Shown here piece by piece: positions 25,926 through 34,047 of a stretch of 64,000 nt of DNA. This stretch comes from Streptomyces sp. MUM 178J. GTDB lineage: Bacteria; Actinomycetota; Actinomycetes; Streptomycetales; Streptomycetaceae. Location of the stretch: contig NZ_JADWYQ010000003.1 of the NCBI RefSeq assembly GCF_022414575.1, positions 62,001 through 126,000 of the forward strand, read 5' to 3'. A program made the translations under genes and the position numbers. Every line of letters begins with the position of its first letter. Position 1 is the first letter of the stretch. The notes under the pieces are model-generated. The model worked only from the letters and a program-made list of their open reading frames with translations, searched no databases and was not told where the DNA came from.

Positions 25926-25966
25926 CGCCGATGTCTGAGGCGCGGGGGTCCGGGGCGGAGCCTCGG
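25926..25966 (-). repeat. dispersed intergenic element, copy 2
   Basis: In reverse complement this reads as a near copy of 11841-11875: gaggctccgccccggac, then ccccgcgcctcagac. It adjoins the sigma-factor stop codon. Confidence 0.55.
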
Positions 25967-26968
25967 TTACTCCTCCACCAGCAGCTTCTCGCGCAACTGC
26001 GCCAGCGTCCTCGCCAGCAGTCGGGAAACGTGCATCTGGGAGATGCCCACTTCCTGGGCGATCTGCGACTGCGTCATATTGCCGAAGAACCGCAGCAGCA
26101 GGATCCGCTTCTCCCGCGGCGGGAGGTCCTCGAGCAGCGGCTTGAGTGACTCCCGGTACTCGACGCCCTCCAGCGCCTCGTCCTCCGCGCCGAGGGTGTC
26201 CGCGACCGCGGGGGACTCGTCGTCGGTGTCGGGGACGTCCAGGGAGAGCGTGGAGTACGCGTTGGCGGACTCCAGGCCCTCAAGGACCTCCTCCTCCGAG
26301 ATGCCGAGGCGCTCGGCGAGCTCGTGGACGGTCGGGGAGCGGCCGTGCTGCTGGGACAGCTCGGCGGTGGCGGTGGTCAGGGAGAGCCGCAGCTCCTGAA
26401 GGCGGCGCGGCACACGCACCGCCCACCCCTTGTCGCGGAAATGCCGCTTGATCTCGCCCACGACCGTGGGGGTGGCGTAGGTGGAGAACTCCACGCCCCG
26501 CTCGGGATCGAAGCGGTCGACCGACTTGATCAGGCCGATCGTGGCGACCTGCGTCAGATCGTCGAGCGGCTCCCCGCGGTTGCGGAAGCGCCGCGCCAGA
26601 TGCTCCACCAGCGGCAGATGCATCCGCACGAGCTGATTGCGCAGCTCCGCCCGCTGCGGAGACCCGGCGGGCAGCTTGCGCAGCTCGATGAAGAGCGCCC
26701 GTGCCCCGCTGCGGTCCTGGGGGGCGAGCGGCTGCTCGTGCTGCTGCTCCGGCGTGTGCTCGCTGTGCTCGCTCATACGGTCCGCCTGGTCCGCCTGGTC
26801 TGCCTGGGCCTGAGCCGCCCGGTCCGCGGCCGCCGGCCGCCCGCCCGGTCCGTCCACCGCCGGGTGCGGTCGCGCCTGCTGCTCGGGGATGCCGGCCGAC
26901 GAGCTCAGCACCCTGGGGTTGCGCTCCTCGTCCTCCTGCATCGGACCGTCCCCGTTTCCTTCGCTCAC
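25967..26968 (-). CDS. sigH: SigB-type stress sigma factor (SigH-like)
   Basis: 333 aa from GTG 26968, which overlaps the anti-sigma stop by 4 nt. The first ~85 residues are a low-complexity Gln/Ala/Asp extension. The sigma core then follows: region 2 (DDLTQVATIGLIKSVDRFDP, EFSTYATPTVVGEIKRHFRD, WAVRVPRRLQEL), region 3, and region 4 with the helix-turn-helix (MTQSQIAQEVGISQMHVSRL). It is of the sigma B/F/G type used in osmotic and developmental stress in Streptomyces. ATG 26776 would yield a 269-aa form without the extension. The same frame stays open upstream to 27445 through the anti-sigma gene; S. coelicolor SigH is known to occur in several sizes. Confidence 0.92.
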   Translation of the reverse strand: MSEGNGDGPMQEDEERNPRVLSSSAGIPEQQARPHPAVDGPGGRPAAADRAAQAQADQADQADRMSEHSEHTPEQQHEQPLAPQDRSGARALFIELRKLPAGSPQRAELRNQLVRMHLPLVEHLARRFRNRGEPLDDLTQVATIGLIKSVDRFDPERGVEFSTYATPTVVGEIKRHFRDKGWAVRVPRRLQELRLSLTTATAELSQQHGRSPTVHELAERLGISEEEVLEGLESANAYSTLSLDVPDTDDESPAVADTLGAEDEALEGVEYRESLKPLLEDLPPREKRILLLRFFGNMTQSQIAQEVGISQMHVSRLLARTLAQLREKLLVEE

Positions 26969-27378
26969 GCCGGCCCGGGTCCCGCGCCGCGCTGCTTGTA
27001 CAGGCTGATGGAGACCGTCTGGTCGTCCGCCACGGAGGAGTCGACCTTGCCGGCCAGTGCGGAGAGCACCGTCCAGGCGAAGGTGTCGCGCTCCGGGGCG
27101 CGCCCGTCGGTCGTGGGAGCCGAGACCGTCACTTCGAGAGAGTCGTCGACCAGTCGGAACACACAGCTGAGGACCGACCCGGGGACGGCCTGCTGCAGCA
27201 GGATCGCGCACGCCTCGTCGACCGCGATCCGCAGATCCTCGATCTCGTCCAGGGTGAAGTCCAAGCGCGCAGCCAGACCGGCCGTGGCCGTACGCAGCAC
27301 GGAAAGGTAGGCGCCCGCAGCGGGCAGACGGACTTCCACGAAGTCCTGAGTCCCGGGCTCGCCTGCGATCTGGGACAC
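26965..27378 (-). CDS. prsH: RsbW-family anti-sigma factor (PrsH/UshX-like)
   Basis: 137 aa from GTG 27378. This start is fixed by GGAGGTGAGG directly upstream; the longer TTG start would place that site inside the gene. It is a GHKL-fold serine kinase/anti-sigma of the RsbW type: IEDLRIAVDEACAILLQQA carries the N-box equivalent (the canonical Asn is replaced within EAC), and the C-terminal ATP-lid part is short. It overlaps the sigma gene (GTGA), so the partner is the downstream SigH-like factor, which it would hold inactive until stress. A sigma-B-type promoter is seen 230 bp upstream. Confidence 0.88.
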   Translation of the reverse strand: MSQIAGEPGTQDFVEVRLPAAGAYLSVLRTATAGLAARLDFTLDEIEDLRIAVDEACAILLQQAVPGSVLSCVFRLVDDSLEVTVSAPTTDGRAPERDTFAWTVLSALAGKVDSSVADDQTVSISLYKQRGAGPGPA

Positions 27379-27606
27379 CCTCACCTCCAAGGTGCACAAG
27401 CTCTTTCGGGGCCGCGGGAGGGAAGGTCCCGAAGCCGTGGGGCATATGTCAGTACGGGGCGGTACTGCCTGGCGACGCTATCGCGATCCATGATGCCGTG
27501 TCGCCGGACCCCCAACCGATGGCTGTCACTCATGGTAAGGCAATGAGTACGGACAGTGGCTAGAGGTCTGCCGGGACCAATTGCATGGACCCGGCGGAGG
27601 GTTGAC

Positions 27607-27631
27607 GTACCCATGCGCCGGGCGGTCGAAC
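27607..27631 (-). promoter_or_regulatory. SigB/SigH-type promoter upstream of prsH-sigH
   Basis: On the minus strand GTTC (plus 27628-27631) and GGGTAC (plus 27607-27612) are spaced by 15 nt, matching the SigB-like consensus GNNT, 14-16 nt, GGGTAY. It suggests autoregulation of the operon. The rest of the 27379-27697 gap contains no gene. Confidence 0.55.
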
Positions 27632-27697
27632 CGTCCTCTCGCAGTCGGCGTCCTCTCGGCGTCGGCACGGGCGTCGGCGTTGCCTACGCCTCCCGGC

Positions 27698-28654
27698 TCA
27701 GGGGGCGGGGCGACCGGTGATCACGGCTGTCACCGAGGCGCCGGCAGGGAAGGCCCCCTCTTCGGCGAGGGCGGTCAGCCCGTACAGCATCTTGGCGACG
27801 TAGAGCCGCTCGACGGCCAGTCCGTGCCGCTGTTCGAAGTCGGCGGCGAAGGCGTCGAGCTCAGGGGGCGTACGGGCGTATCCGCCGAAGTGGAAGCGCT
27901 CGTCGAGCGACCAGTCCCCGGCCGGTCCGCCGAACGCCGCGCGCTGGAGGGCGCGTATCTCCTCGCCGAGGAAGCCGCCCCTGAGGACGGGGAAGCCGAT
28001 GGCCCGCCGGCCGCGGGGGAGCCCGGCGGCGAGTCCCGCGAGTGTGCCTCCGGTGCCGCAGGCGACGCCGACCACATGGGCGCCGCCGCCCGCGCCGCTT
28101 CCCGCGCCGCACGGCTCCCGGCCCAGCTCCCGGCCCAGATCGGCGCAGCCGAGGGCGGCGAGGGCGTTGCTGCCGCCCTCGGGAACCATGTACACGTCGT
28201 CCGGCGCCGAGTCCCCGGCGGCTTCCCGCAGGATGCGGGCGAGCACCACGGGGTCGCGTTTGGCGCGGTAGGCCGCCCGGTCGGTGAAGTGCAGCCGCAT
28301 CCCGTCCGCGGCGCACTGTGCGAGGGACGGGTTGAGCGGGCGGCCGGCCAGCTCGTCGCCGCGCACCACCCCGATGGTGTCGAAGCCCAGCAGCCGGCCG
28401 GCCGCCGCGACCGCGCGGAGATGGTTGGAGTACGCGCCGCCGAAGGTGAGCACCGGGCGGCCCGCCGCCGCCTCCAGGTTGGGTGTCAGCTTGCGCCATT
28501 TGTTGCCGGGGAGGTCCGGATGGATCAGGTCGTCGCGCTTGAGCAGCAGACGCAGCCCCCGGGAGGTGAAGCGCTCGTCCCCGGTCTCCTGGAGCGGGGA
28601 GGGGAGTGCCGGCCGCAGGGCGGTGGACGGGGAGGGCGGCGCTTCGTGGGTCAT
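27698..28654 (-). CDS. ACC deaminase/D-cysteine desulfhydrase family PLP enzyme
   Basis: 318 aa, fold-type II PLP enzyme. The Schiff-base Lys is in LPGNKWRKL near residue 50; TFGGAYSNHLRAVAAAG follows; VPEGGSNALAALGC and the phosphate-binding ACGTGGTLAG are near 160 and 200. Family members open the ring of 1-aminocyclopropane-1-carboxylate or release sulfide from D-cysteine. Which of the two cannot be settled from sequence; D-cysteine desulfhydrase-type activity is commoner in bacteria without plant association. Downstream are short tandem repeats and the hmp gene in the same orientation. Confidence 0.85.
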   Translation of the reverse strand: MTHEAPPSPSTALRPALPSPLQETGDERFTSRGLRLLLKRDDLIHPDLPGNKWRKLTPNLEAAAGRPVLTFGGAYSNHLRAVAAAGRLLGFDTIGVVRGDELAGRPLNPSLAQCAADGMRLHFTDRAAYRAKRDPVVLARILREAAGDSAPDDVYMVPEGGSNALAALGCADLGRELGREPCGAGSGAGGGAHVVGVACGTGGTLAGLAAGLPRGRRAIGFPVLRGGFLGEEIRALQRAAFGGPAGDWSLDERFHFGGYARTPPELDAFAADFEQRHGLAVERLYVAKMLYGLTALAEEGAFPAGASVTAVITGRPAP

Positions 28655-28690
28655 CCGTCCATTGTCGTCTTCTCCTCTTGTCGCTTCATC

Positions 28691-28738
28691 GATGTGTGCC
28701 GTGATGTGTGCCGTGATGCGCGGCGTGATGTGTGCCCG
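28691..28738. repeat. 12-bp tandem repeat between the PLP-enzyme gene and hmp
   Basis: Four 12-bp units of gatgtgtgccgt (the third and fourth degenerate) fill the short gap between the start of the deaminase-like gene and the stop of hmp. It is non-coding as far as I can tell. Confidence 0.75.
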
Positions 28739-28751
28739 CGGTGTGTGACGC

Positions 28752-29972
28752 TCAGCTGGCGCCGAGCCACAGGTCGGGGCCGAAGACCTCGTAGTGGACG
28801 TCGGACGCGGGCACCCCCCGGGCCAGCAGCTGCCCGCGCACTGCGCGCATGAAGGGCAGCGGGCCGCACAGCCAGGCGCGTACGCCCGGCAGCAGCGGAA
28901 TCCCGGTCAGGTCGACGAGCCCGGTGTGGACGGCGGCCGCGGCGTCGTCGGCTCGCTCGCGGAGGTCGGGGTCCTCGTACCAGTAGTGCGCCACGGCCTC
29001 CGGGAGCTTGCCGATCAGCAGGTCGCAGTCCGCCCGCAGGGCGTGCGCTGCGGGGCTGCGGTCGCCGTGTACGACGGTGACCGGTCCGCGGTGCCCTTCG
29101 GCGACGAGCTGCTGGAGCATGGCGGCCATGGGCGTGACTCCGATCCCGGCGGAGGCGAGCAGCAGGGGCGTGTCGGCGTCGGTCGCGTCCAGGACGAGAT
29201 CGCCGTAAGGGGCGGAGACGCGGAGCCGGTCCCCCGCGCGTACCCGGGTGTGCAGATGGGCGGAGACCTCGCCGTCCGGGCCGCGTTCGCCGCGGACGCG
29301 CTTGACCGCGATCGAAAGGACGTCCGAGCCGGGGGCGCAGATCAGGCTGTACTGGCGTATCTGGCGGGCGCCGTCGGGGAGTTCGGTCTGCACGGAGACG
29401 TACTGGCCCGGCAGGAAGCCGGGGGCGGGGCTGCCGTCCGCGGGGCGCAGCCGGAAGACCGTGACGTCGGCGGTCTCCTCGGCGCGGTCGACGACGACCC
29501 AGTCGCGCCAGACGTCGCCCGCCTCGACGCCCTGCCGTGCGTACAGCCGGGCTTCCAGGGAGGCGAGCGTGTCCGCCATCAGCCAGTAGACCTCGTCCCA
29601 GGCGGCCGCGACCTCCGGGGTGACGGCGTCGCCCAGCGTCTCGGCTATGGCCGCGGAGAGGTGGGTGTGCACGGTGCGGTACTGCTCGGCGGTCACGCCC
29701 AGTGAAGCGTGCTTGTGCGCGATGCGGGCCAGCATGGCGTCCGGGCGGTCGTCGGGGCGGTCCACGAGGTGCGAGGCGAACGCGGCGATGGAGCCGGCCA
29801 GGGCGCGGCGCTGGTTGCCGGAGGCCTGGTTGCCGCGGTTGAACAGCTCGCGCAGCAGCTCCGGATGCGCCGTGAACAGCCGGTCGTAGAAGCGCTGTGT
29901 GATCTCGTCCAGGGAGGCTGCGACGGCGGGGAGGGTGGCGCGGACGGTCGCGGCCGAGGTCTCGGACAGCAT
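28752..29972 (-). CDS. hmp: flavohemoglobin (nitric oxide dioxygenase)
   Basis: 406 aa. The globin domain (1-150) has the proximal heme His in KHASLGV near residue 85 and the distal-pocket Tyr in TQRFYDRLF. The FAD-binding part has RQYSL near 210, and the NAD-binding part contains GIGVTPMAAML near 275 and CGPLPFM near 375. The enzyme oxidises nitric oxide to nitrate with oxygen and NAD(P)H. It is downstream of nsrR on the same strand, with an NsrR-like inverted repeat in the 120-bp gap, so it should be induced by NO. Confidence 0.95.
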   Translation of the reverse strand: MLSETSAATVRATLPAVAASLDEITQRFYDRLFTAHPELLRELFNRGNQASGNQRRALAGSIAAFASHLVDRPDDRPDAMLARIAHKHASLGVTAEQYRTVHTHLSAAIAETLGDAVTPEVAAAWDEVYWLMADTLASLEARLYARQGVEAGDVWRDWVVVDRAEETADVTVFRLRPADGSPAPGFLPGQYVSVQTELPDGARQIRQYSLICAPGSDVLSIAVKRVRGERGPDGEVSAHLHTRVRAGDRLRVSAPYGDLVLDATDADTPLLLASAGIGVTPMAAMLQQLVAEGHRGPVTVVHGDRSPAAHALRADCDLLIGKLPEAVAHYWYEDPDLRERADDAAAAVHTGLVDLTGIPLLPGVRAWLCGPLPFMRAVRGQLLARGVPASDVHYEVFGPDLWLGAS

Positions 29973-30003
29973 GGGCGGTTCCCTTGTCTTGTTCGAATCG
30001 GAT

Positions 30004-30026
30004 AATTGGAGTCTTGGATTCGTATT
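30004..30026. promoter_or_regulatory. NsrR-like operator in the hmp promoter
   Basis: AATTGGAGTCT at 30004-30014, one spacer base, then GGATTCGTATT at 30016-30026 form an imperfect 11-1-11 inverted repeat, the layout of Streptomyces NsrR sites. Seven of eleven positions match between arms. It lies 32 bp upstream of the hmp start. Confidence 0.6.
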
Positions 30027-30092
30027 TTTGGGGAGGGGGTGTTGCGGTGCGGCTGGTGCGGCGCGGGTGCCGCGGGGGGTGTCCCGAGGTGA

Positions 30093-30536
30093 TTACGCGC
30101 TGCGGGTGGGGCTGAGGCCGAGCAGCAGTGGGCCGGTGGGGGAGTCGACGAGTTCCGCGACCGTGACCGGGTCGAGGGTGGCGTAGAAGGCCTCCTGCGC
30201 CCGGCGCAGCGCCCCGCGCAGCCGGCAGGCGGAGCGCAGCGGGCAGGGGGTGTCGCCTTCGCACTCGACGACGTCGCCGGGGCCCTCCAGTTCGCGGACC
30301 AGGGTGCCGACCGAGGCGGCTCGGCCGGCCGGGGTGAGCGTGAGTCCGCCGCCGCGGCCGCGGCGCGTCTCGATGAGGCCGAGGTGCTTCAGGCGGGCCA
30401 CGGCCTTCGCCGTGTGGGTGTACGGGACCTGCATGGTCTCGGCGACCTCCCGCGTGGTGGGCAGGTCCTCGCCTTTGGTGACGGCCAGTCGCATCAGTAC
30501 GCGCAGCGCCAGGTCGGTGAATCTCGTCAGCCGCAT
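30093..30536 (-). CDS. nsrR: Rrf2-family nitric oxide-sensing repressor NsrR
   Basis: 147 aa from ATG 30536 (MRLTRFTDLALRVLMRLAV). The winged helix includes TTREVAETMQVPYTHTAKAVARL and the basic wing RRGRGGGLTLT. Cys92, Cys98 and Cys104 with 5-residue spacings are the iron-sulfur ligands (Cys93, 99 and 105 in S. coelicolor NsrR), and Asp8 is the fourth. The intact cluster represses hmp genes; NO destroys it. An 11-1-11 operator lies just upstream of its own start, consistent with autoregulation, and a second one precedes hmp. Confidence 0.95.
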   Translation of the reverse strand: MRLTRFTDLALRVLMRLAVTKGEDLPTTREVAETMQVPYTHTAKAVARLKHLGLIETRRGRGGGLTLTPAGRAASVGTLVRELEGPGDVVECEGDTPCPLRSACRLRGALRRAQEAFYATLDPVTVAELVDSPTGPLLLGLSPTRSA

Positions 30537-30552
30537 GGCGGCAGCGTAGATA

Positions 30553-30575
30553 AACAAGCATCTGGGATGCAACTT
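30553..30575. promoter_or_regulatory. NsrR operator upstream of nsrR
   Basis: AACAAGCATCT at 30553-30563, a central G, and GGATGCAACTT at 30565-30575 form an 11-1-11 inverted repeat with the GCATC core of Streptomyces NsrR sites. It is 17 bp from the nsrR start and also lies about 140 bp upstream of the divergent encapsulin gene. Confidence 0.75.
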
Positions 30576-30715
30576 TGAGTCGGCTGTGCGAGGCGCGCGG
30601 CGGACTTCCCGAGTGCGGCCGATCTAGTCCCATCCGTTTGTGTAATGGTGTGACGACTCACTGTGATGACAGGCTCCTGGGGCAGGCCCGATTGTTGATC
30701 GAGAGGGAGTCTCAA

Positions 30716-32134
30716 ATGTCGGTTGATGCGGTCGGTTCGGTCGGCGAAGAGGTCAGCCGCCAGCGCGAGCAGCAGAGTCTCGGCACAGCCGCCGCGCGGA
30801 ACCTCGCGACCACCGCCAAATCGGCCCCGCAGATGCAGGAGATCACCTCGCGGTGGCTGCTGCGCATGCTGCCGTGGGTGCAGGTCAAGGGCGGCACCTA
30901 CCGGGTGAACCGCCGCCTCAGCTATGCCGTGGGCGACGGCCGCGTCACGTTTGTGCAGACCGCAGGCCAGGTCGCCGTCATCCCGGCGGAGCTCGGCGAG
31001 ATCCCGGCGCTGCGCGGCTTCGCCGACGACGACGCGCTCCGGGAGCTGGCGCACCGCTGCGAGCAGCGCGAATTCACCGCCGGCGATGTGCTGGCCGAGC
31101 AGGGGACGCCGACGGACCGGGTCTTCCTGCTCGCACACGGCAGGGTGGAGAAGGTCGCCGTCGGGCCGTACGGGGACGAGGCGGATCTGGGCGTCCTCGC
31201 CGACGGCGCGTACTTCGGCGAGCAGGCGCTCGTGGACTCCGAGGCGACCTGGGAGTTCACCGCCCGCGCCGCCACCGCGTGCACCGTTCTCACTCTCACC
31301 AGGGCGGACGTGCTCTACCTCGCCGAGCGGGCGGACGGGCTGCGGGCACATCTGGCCGGCCTCACCGCCGTACCGCACCAGCGGACCAACAAGTACGGCG
31401 AAGCGGCGATCGATCTGGCCGCCGGCCATGTCGGCGAGACGGTCGTGCCGCATACGTACGTCGACTACGAGGCATCCCCCCGCGAGTACGAACTGAGCGT
31501 CGCCCAGACGGTGCTGAAGGTCCACACCCGCGTCGCCGACCTCTACAACGAGCCGATGAACCAGACCGAGCAGCAGTTGCGGCTGACGGTCGAGGCGCTG
31601 CGCGAGCGCCAGGAGGACGAGCTCGTCAACCACCCCGAGTTCGGCCTGCTGAACAACTGCGACTACGGCCAGCGGCTGCAGCCGCACGACGGCGTGCCCG
31701 GCCCGGACGACATGGACGAACTGCTCTCCCGGCGGCGGAACTCCAAGCTCTTCCTCGCGCACCCCAAGGCCATCGCCGCCTTCGGGCGCGAGTGCAGCAG
31801 GCGCGGACTCGTCCCCGGCACCGTGGAGGTCGCGGGTCACCAGGTGCCCGCCTGGCGCGGTGTGCCCATCTTCCCGTGCAACAAGATCCCGGTCAGTGAG
31901 AACCGCACCTCGTCCATCATCTGCATGCGTACCGGCGAGGCGGACCAGGGCGTGGTCGGCCTGCAGCAGAGCGGCATTCCGGACGAGATCGAGCCGAGTC
32001 TGTCCGTTCGCTTCATGGGCGTCGACGAGCAGGCGATCATCTCCTACCTGGTGACGGCGTACTACTCGGCGGCGGTTCTGGTGCCGGACGCACTCGGCGT
32101 GCTGGAGAACGTCGAGATCGGCCGCTGGCGCTGA
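30716..32134 (+). CDS. family 2B encapsulin shell protein with inserted cyclic-nucleotide-binding domain
   Basis: 472 aa; ATG 30716 follows GAGAGGGAG. The N-terminal arm and first part of the HK97 fold read [20 protein letters not shown] and [20 protein letters not shown] (residues 25-70). A cNMP-binding domain is inserted at about 115-215 ([20 protein letters not shown], then [15 protein letters not shown]). The shell fold resumes with [20 protein letters not shown] and continues to a C-terminus rich in small hydrophobics. This order defines family 2B encapsulins, formerly annotated as EshA or cyclic-nucleotide-binding proteins, which self-assemble into protein compartments. The next gene encodes a polyprenyl synthase, a known family 2B cargo type. 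The usual PBC Arg next to the phosphate loop is not evident, so ligand binding is uncertain. Confidence 0.9.
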   Translation: MSVDAVGSVGEEVSRQREQQSLGTAAARNLATTAKSAPQMQEITSRWLLRMLPWVQVKGGTYRVNRRLSYAVGDGRVTFVQTAGQVAVIPAELGEIPALRGFADDDALRELAHRCEQREFTAGDVLAEQGTPTDRVFLLAHGRVEKVAVGPYGDEADLGVLADGAYFGEQALVDSEATWEFTARAATACTVLTLTRADVLYLAERADGLRAHLAGLTAVPHQRTNKYGEAAIDLAAGHVGETVVPHTYVDYEASPREYELSVAQTVLKVHTRVADLYNEPMNQTEQQLRLTVEALRERQEDELVNHPEFGLLNNCDYGQRLQPHDGVPGPDDMDELLSRRRNSKLFLAHPKAIAAFGRECSRRGLVPGTVEVAGHQVPAWRGVPIFPCNKIPVSENRTSSIICMRTGEADQGVVGLQQSGIPDEIEPSLSVRFMGVDEQAIISYLVTAYYSAAVLVPDALGVLENVEIGRWR

Positions 32135-32142
32135 CGGACCCG

Positions 32143-32188
32143 GGTCCGGCCCCGGCGTACGCGCTCTGTGCGTACGTCCGGCCGGACC
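32143..32188 (+). other. intercistronic hairpin between shell and cargo genes
   Basis: GGTCCGGCC at 32143-32151 pairs with GGCCGGACC at 32180-32188; inside it CGTACGC (32156-32162) pairs with GCGTACG (32170-32176) around a 7-nt loop. Position and shape suit an mRNA-stability or partial-termination element that sets the shell-to-cargo ratio. Confidence 0.6.
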
Positions 32189-32271
32189 GGTCTCCGCGGT
32201 CCGTGCGCGTCCACGAGAGCGAGGGGCGGCCGGCGCCCGCAAAGCCGCGTCCCAGGGAAAAGCCGCGTCCC

Positions 32272-33330
32272 ATGGAAAGGACCATCGAGTTGACCATGGC
32301 GGAATCCGTCGAGGCCCGCGAGGCCGTCGCCTTGCTGGAACGCACCAAGAGCATCGTCAACCCCCGGTTGCGAGCCTCCGTCGAAACACTGCCCGGCTCC
32401 ATACGGCGAGTGGCGATGTACCACTTCGGCTGGGAGCACGCCGATGGCAGACCGGCCGAGGGTTCGGCCGGAAAGGCGATCAGGCCCGCGCTGGTGCTGG
32501 CCGCGTCACGGGCGTTCGGCGGGGATGTCGAGCAGGGGCTGCGGGCCGCCGCAGCCGTGGAGCTGGCGCACAACTTCACCCTGCTCCACGACGACGTGAT
32601 CGACGAGGACGCGACCCGTCGTCACCGCCCCACCGCCTGGACCGTGTTCGGCACCGCCGACGCCATCGTGGCGGGCGACGCCATGCTGGCGCTCTCGCTG
32701 CGGCTGCTCGCCGAGGACCGCCACCCCGCCGCCGGGGCGGCCTCGGCGCGGCTGGCCGCATGTGTGATCGAGCTGTGCGCCGGACAGCAGGCGGACTGCG
32801 CCTTCGAGGAGCGGGCGCCGCACGAGGTCTCGCTGGACGAGTGCCTGGCCATGGCGACGGCCAAGACGGGGGCGCTGCTGGGCTGCGCCTGCGCACTGGG
32901 CGCGCTGTACGCCGGCGCGGGGGAGGAGGCGGCCTCCGCCATGGACGCCTTCGGCCGGGAGGCCGGGCTCGCTTTCCAGCTGATCGACGATCTGATCGGG
33001 ATCTGGGGCGACCCGGGCCGCACGGGCAAGCCCGCGGGCGCGGATCTCGCCGCGCACAAGAAGTCGCTGCCGGTGGTGGCGGCGCTCGCCTCCGGCACTC
33101 CCGCGGGAGCGGAGCTGGCCGAGTTGTACCGCGGAGCGATGAACACCCCCTCGGCGGTGCGCAGGGCGGCCGAGGCGGTCGACCGGGCGGGCGGCCGGGA
33201 CTGGGCACAGCTGCAGGCGGCGGACCGGATGGCCCGCGCCGTGCAGGAGCTGTCCCGAGCGGTCCCGGACTTCAAGGCCGCGGGTGATCTGCTGGCGCTG
33301 GCGGAGTTCGTCACCCGGCGCAGCCGATGA
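32272..33330 (+). CDS. encapsulin cargo polyprenyl diphosphate synthase
   Basis: 352 aa from ATG 32272; GTG 32203 would add a Pro/Arg-rich arm of 23 residues and ATG 32296 would shorten it. Family 2 cargo enzymes bear disordered N-terminal targeting arms, so the longer form is possible. Core motifs are KAIRPALVLAASRAFGG, the first Asp-rich motif HDDVIDED (107-113), AGDAMLALSLRLL, and the second Asp-rich motif LIDDLIGIWGD. The N-terminal block LPGSIRRVAMYHFGW is seen in the encapsulin-linked subgroup. It condenses isopentenyl diphosphate onto an allylic primer; chain length is unknown. It probably acts inside the shell encoded upstream. Confidence 0.88.
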   Translation: MERTIELTMAESVEAREAVALLERTKSIVNPRLRASVETLPGSIRRVAMYHFGWEHADGRPAEGSAGKAIRPALVLAASRAFGGDVEQGLRAAAAVELAHNFTLLHDDVIDEDATRRHRPTAWTVFGTADAIVAGDAMLALSLRLLAEDRHPAAGAASARLAACVIELCAGQQADCAFEERAPHEVSLDECLAMATAKTGALLGCACALGALYAGAGEEAASAMDAFGREAGLAFQLIDDLIGIWGDPGRTGKPAGADLAAHKKSLPVVAALASGTPAGAELAELYRGAMNTPSAVRRAAEAVDRAGGRDWAQLQAADRMARAVQELSRAVPDFKAAGDLLALAEFVTRRSR

Positions 33331-33421
33331 GAAAAAGAGTTGCGACACCACTACAGGTGAAGCACTATGGGTGAAGTGGTTGTTCGTCCTGTTCCCCCGC
33401 CCTCGAACCCGGAGGACTGCT

Positions 33422-34003
33422 GTGCGCAAGCTCACCTACTACATAGCCACGTCGATCGACGGGTTCATCGGCGGTCCGAGCGGTGACGCGGACTTCTTCA
33501 CCCCGTACGCCATCGGGGACTTTCAGGCGTATATGAAGGCCGAGTGCCCCGACGCCCTGCCGACCGCGGCCCGCAGGGCGCTCGGCGTCGACGATGTGCC
33601 CAACCGGCACTTTGACACCGTTATCCAGGGCCGGGCCAGCTATGACATAGCGCTGGCCCTCGGCGTCACCAGCCCGTATGCCCATCTGCGCCAGTACGTC
33701 GTCTCCCACAGCCTGGAGAAGTCGCCGGACCCCGATGTGGAGCTCGTCCGGGGCGATGTGGCGGCCGCGGTGCGGGGGCTCAAGCAGCAGGACGGCCTGG
33801 GCATCTATCTGTGCGGGGGAGCGAACCTCGCCGGGCAGTTGACGGACGAGATCGACGAACTGGTCATCAAGACGTATCCGGTCGTCCTCGGCTCCGGCAT
33901 GCCCATGTTCGCCGCGGACTTCCGCATCAGTGAGTTCACCCTGGAATCAGTGCGCTCCTTCGACGCGGGGGTGCATCTCACCCGGTATGCCCGCAAGCGC
34001 TGA
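33422..34003 (+). CDS. dihydrofolate reductase-family (RibD C-terminal) protein
   Basis: 193 aa from GTG 33422 with GGAGG upstream. It has the RibD C-terminal/DHFR-like fold: KLTYYIATSIDGFIGGPSG at the N-terminus, a V-I-Q-G-R-A-S-Y motif (DTVIQGRASYD) near 70, the nucleotide-binding LGIYLCGGANLAGQL near 128, and VVLGSGMPMF near 157. Such stand-alone proteins reduce unknown small substrates with NADPH; very few have defined roles. It follows the encapsulin operon on the same strand after a 91-bp gap but has no evident link to it. Confidence 0.83.
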   Translation: MRKLTYYIATSIDGFIGGPSGDADFFTPYAIGDFQAYMKAECPDALPTAARRALGVDDVPNRHFDTVIQGRASYDIALALGVTSPYAHLRQYVVSHSLEKSPDPDVELVRGDVAAAVRGLKQQDGLGIYLCGGANLAGQLTDEIDELVIKTYPVVLGSGMPMFAADFRISEFTLESVRSFDAGVHLTRYARKR

Positions 34004-34047
34004 GGCGCACTGCTGGATTCACCAAGGATCTTCGCTACAGTCCGCGC

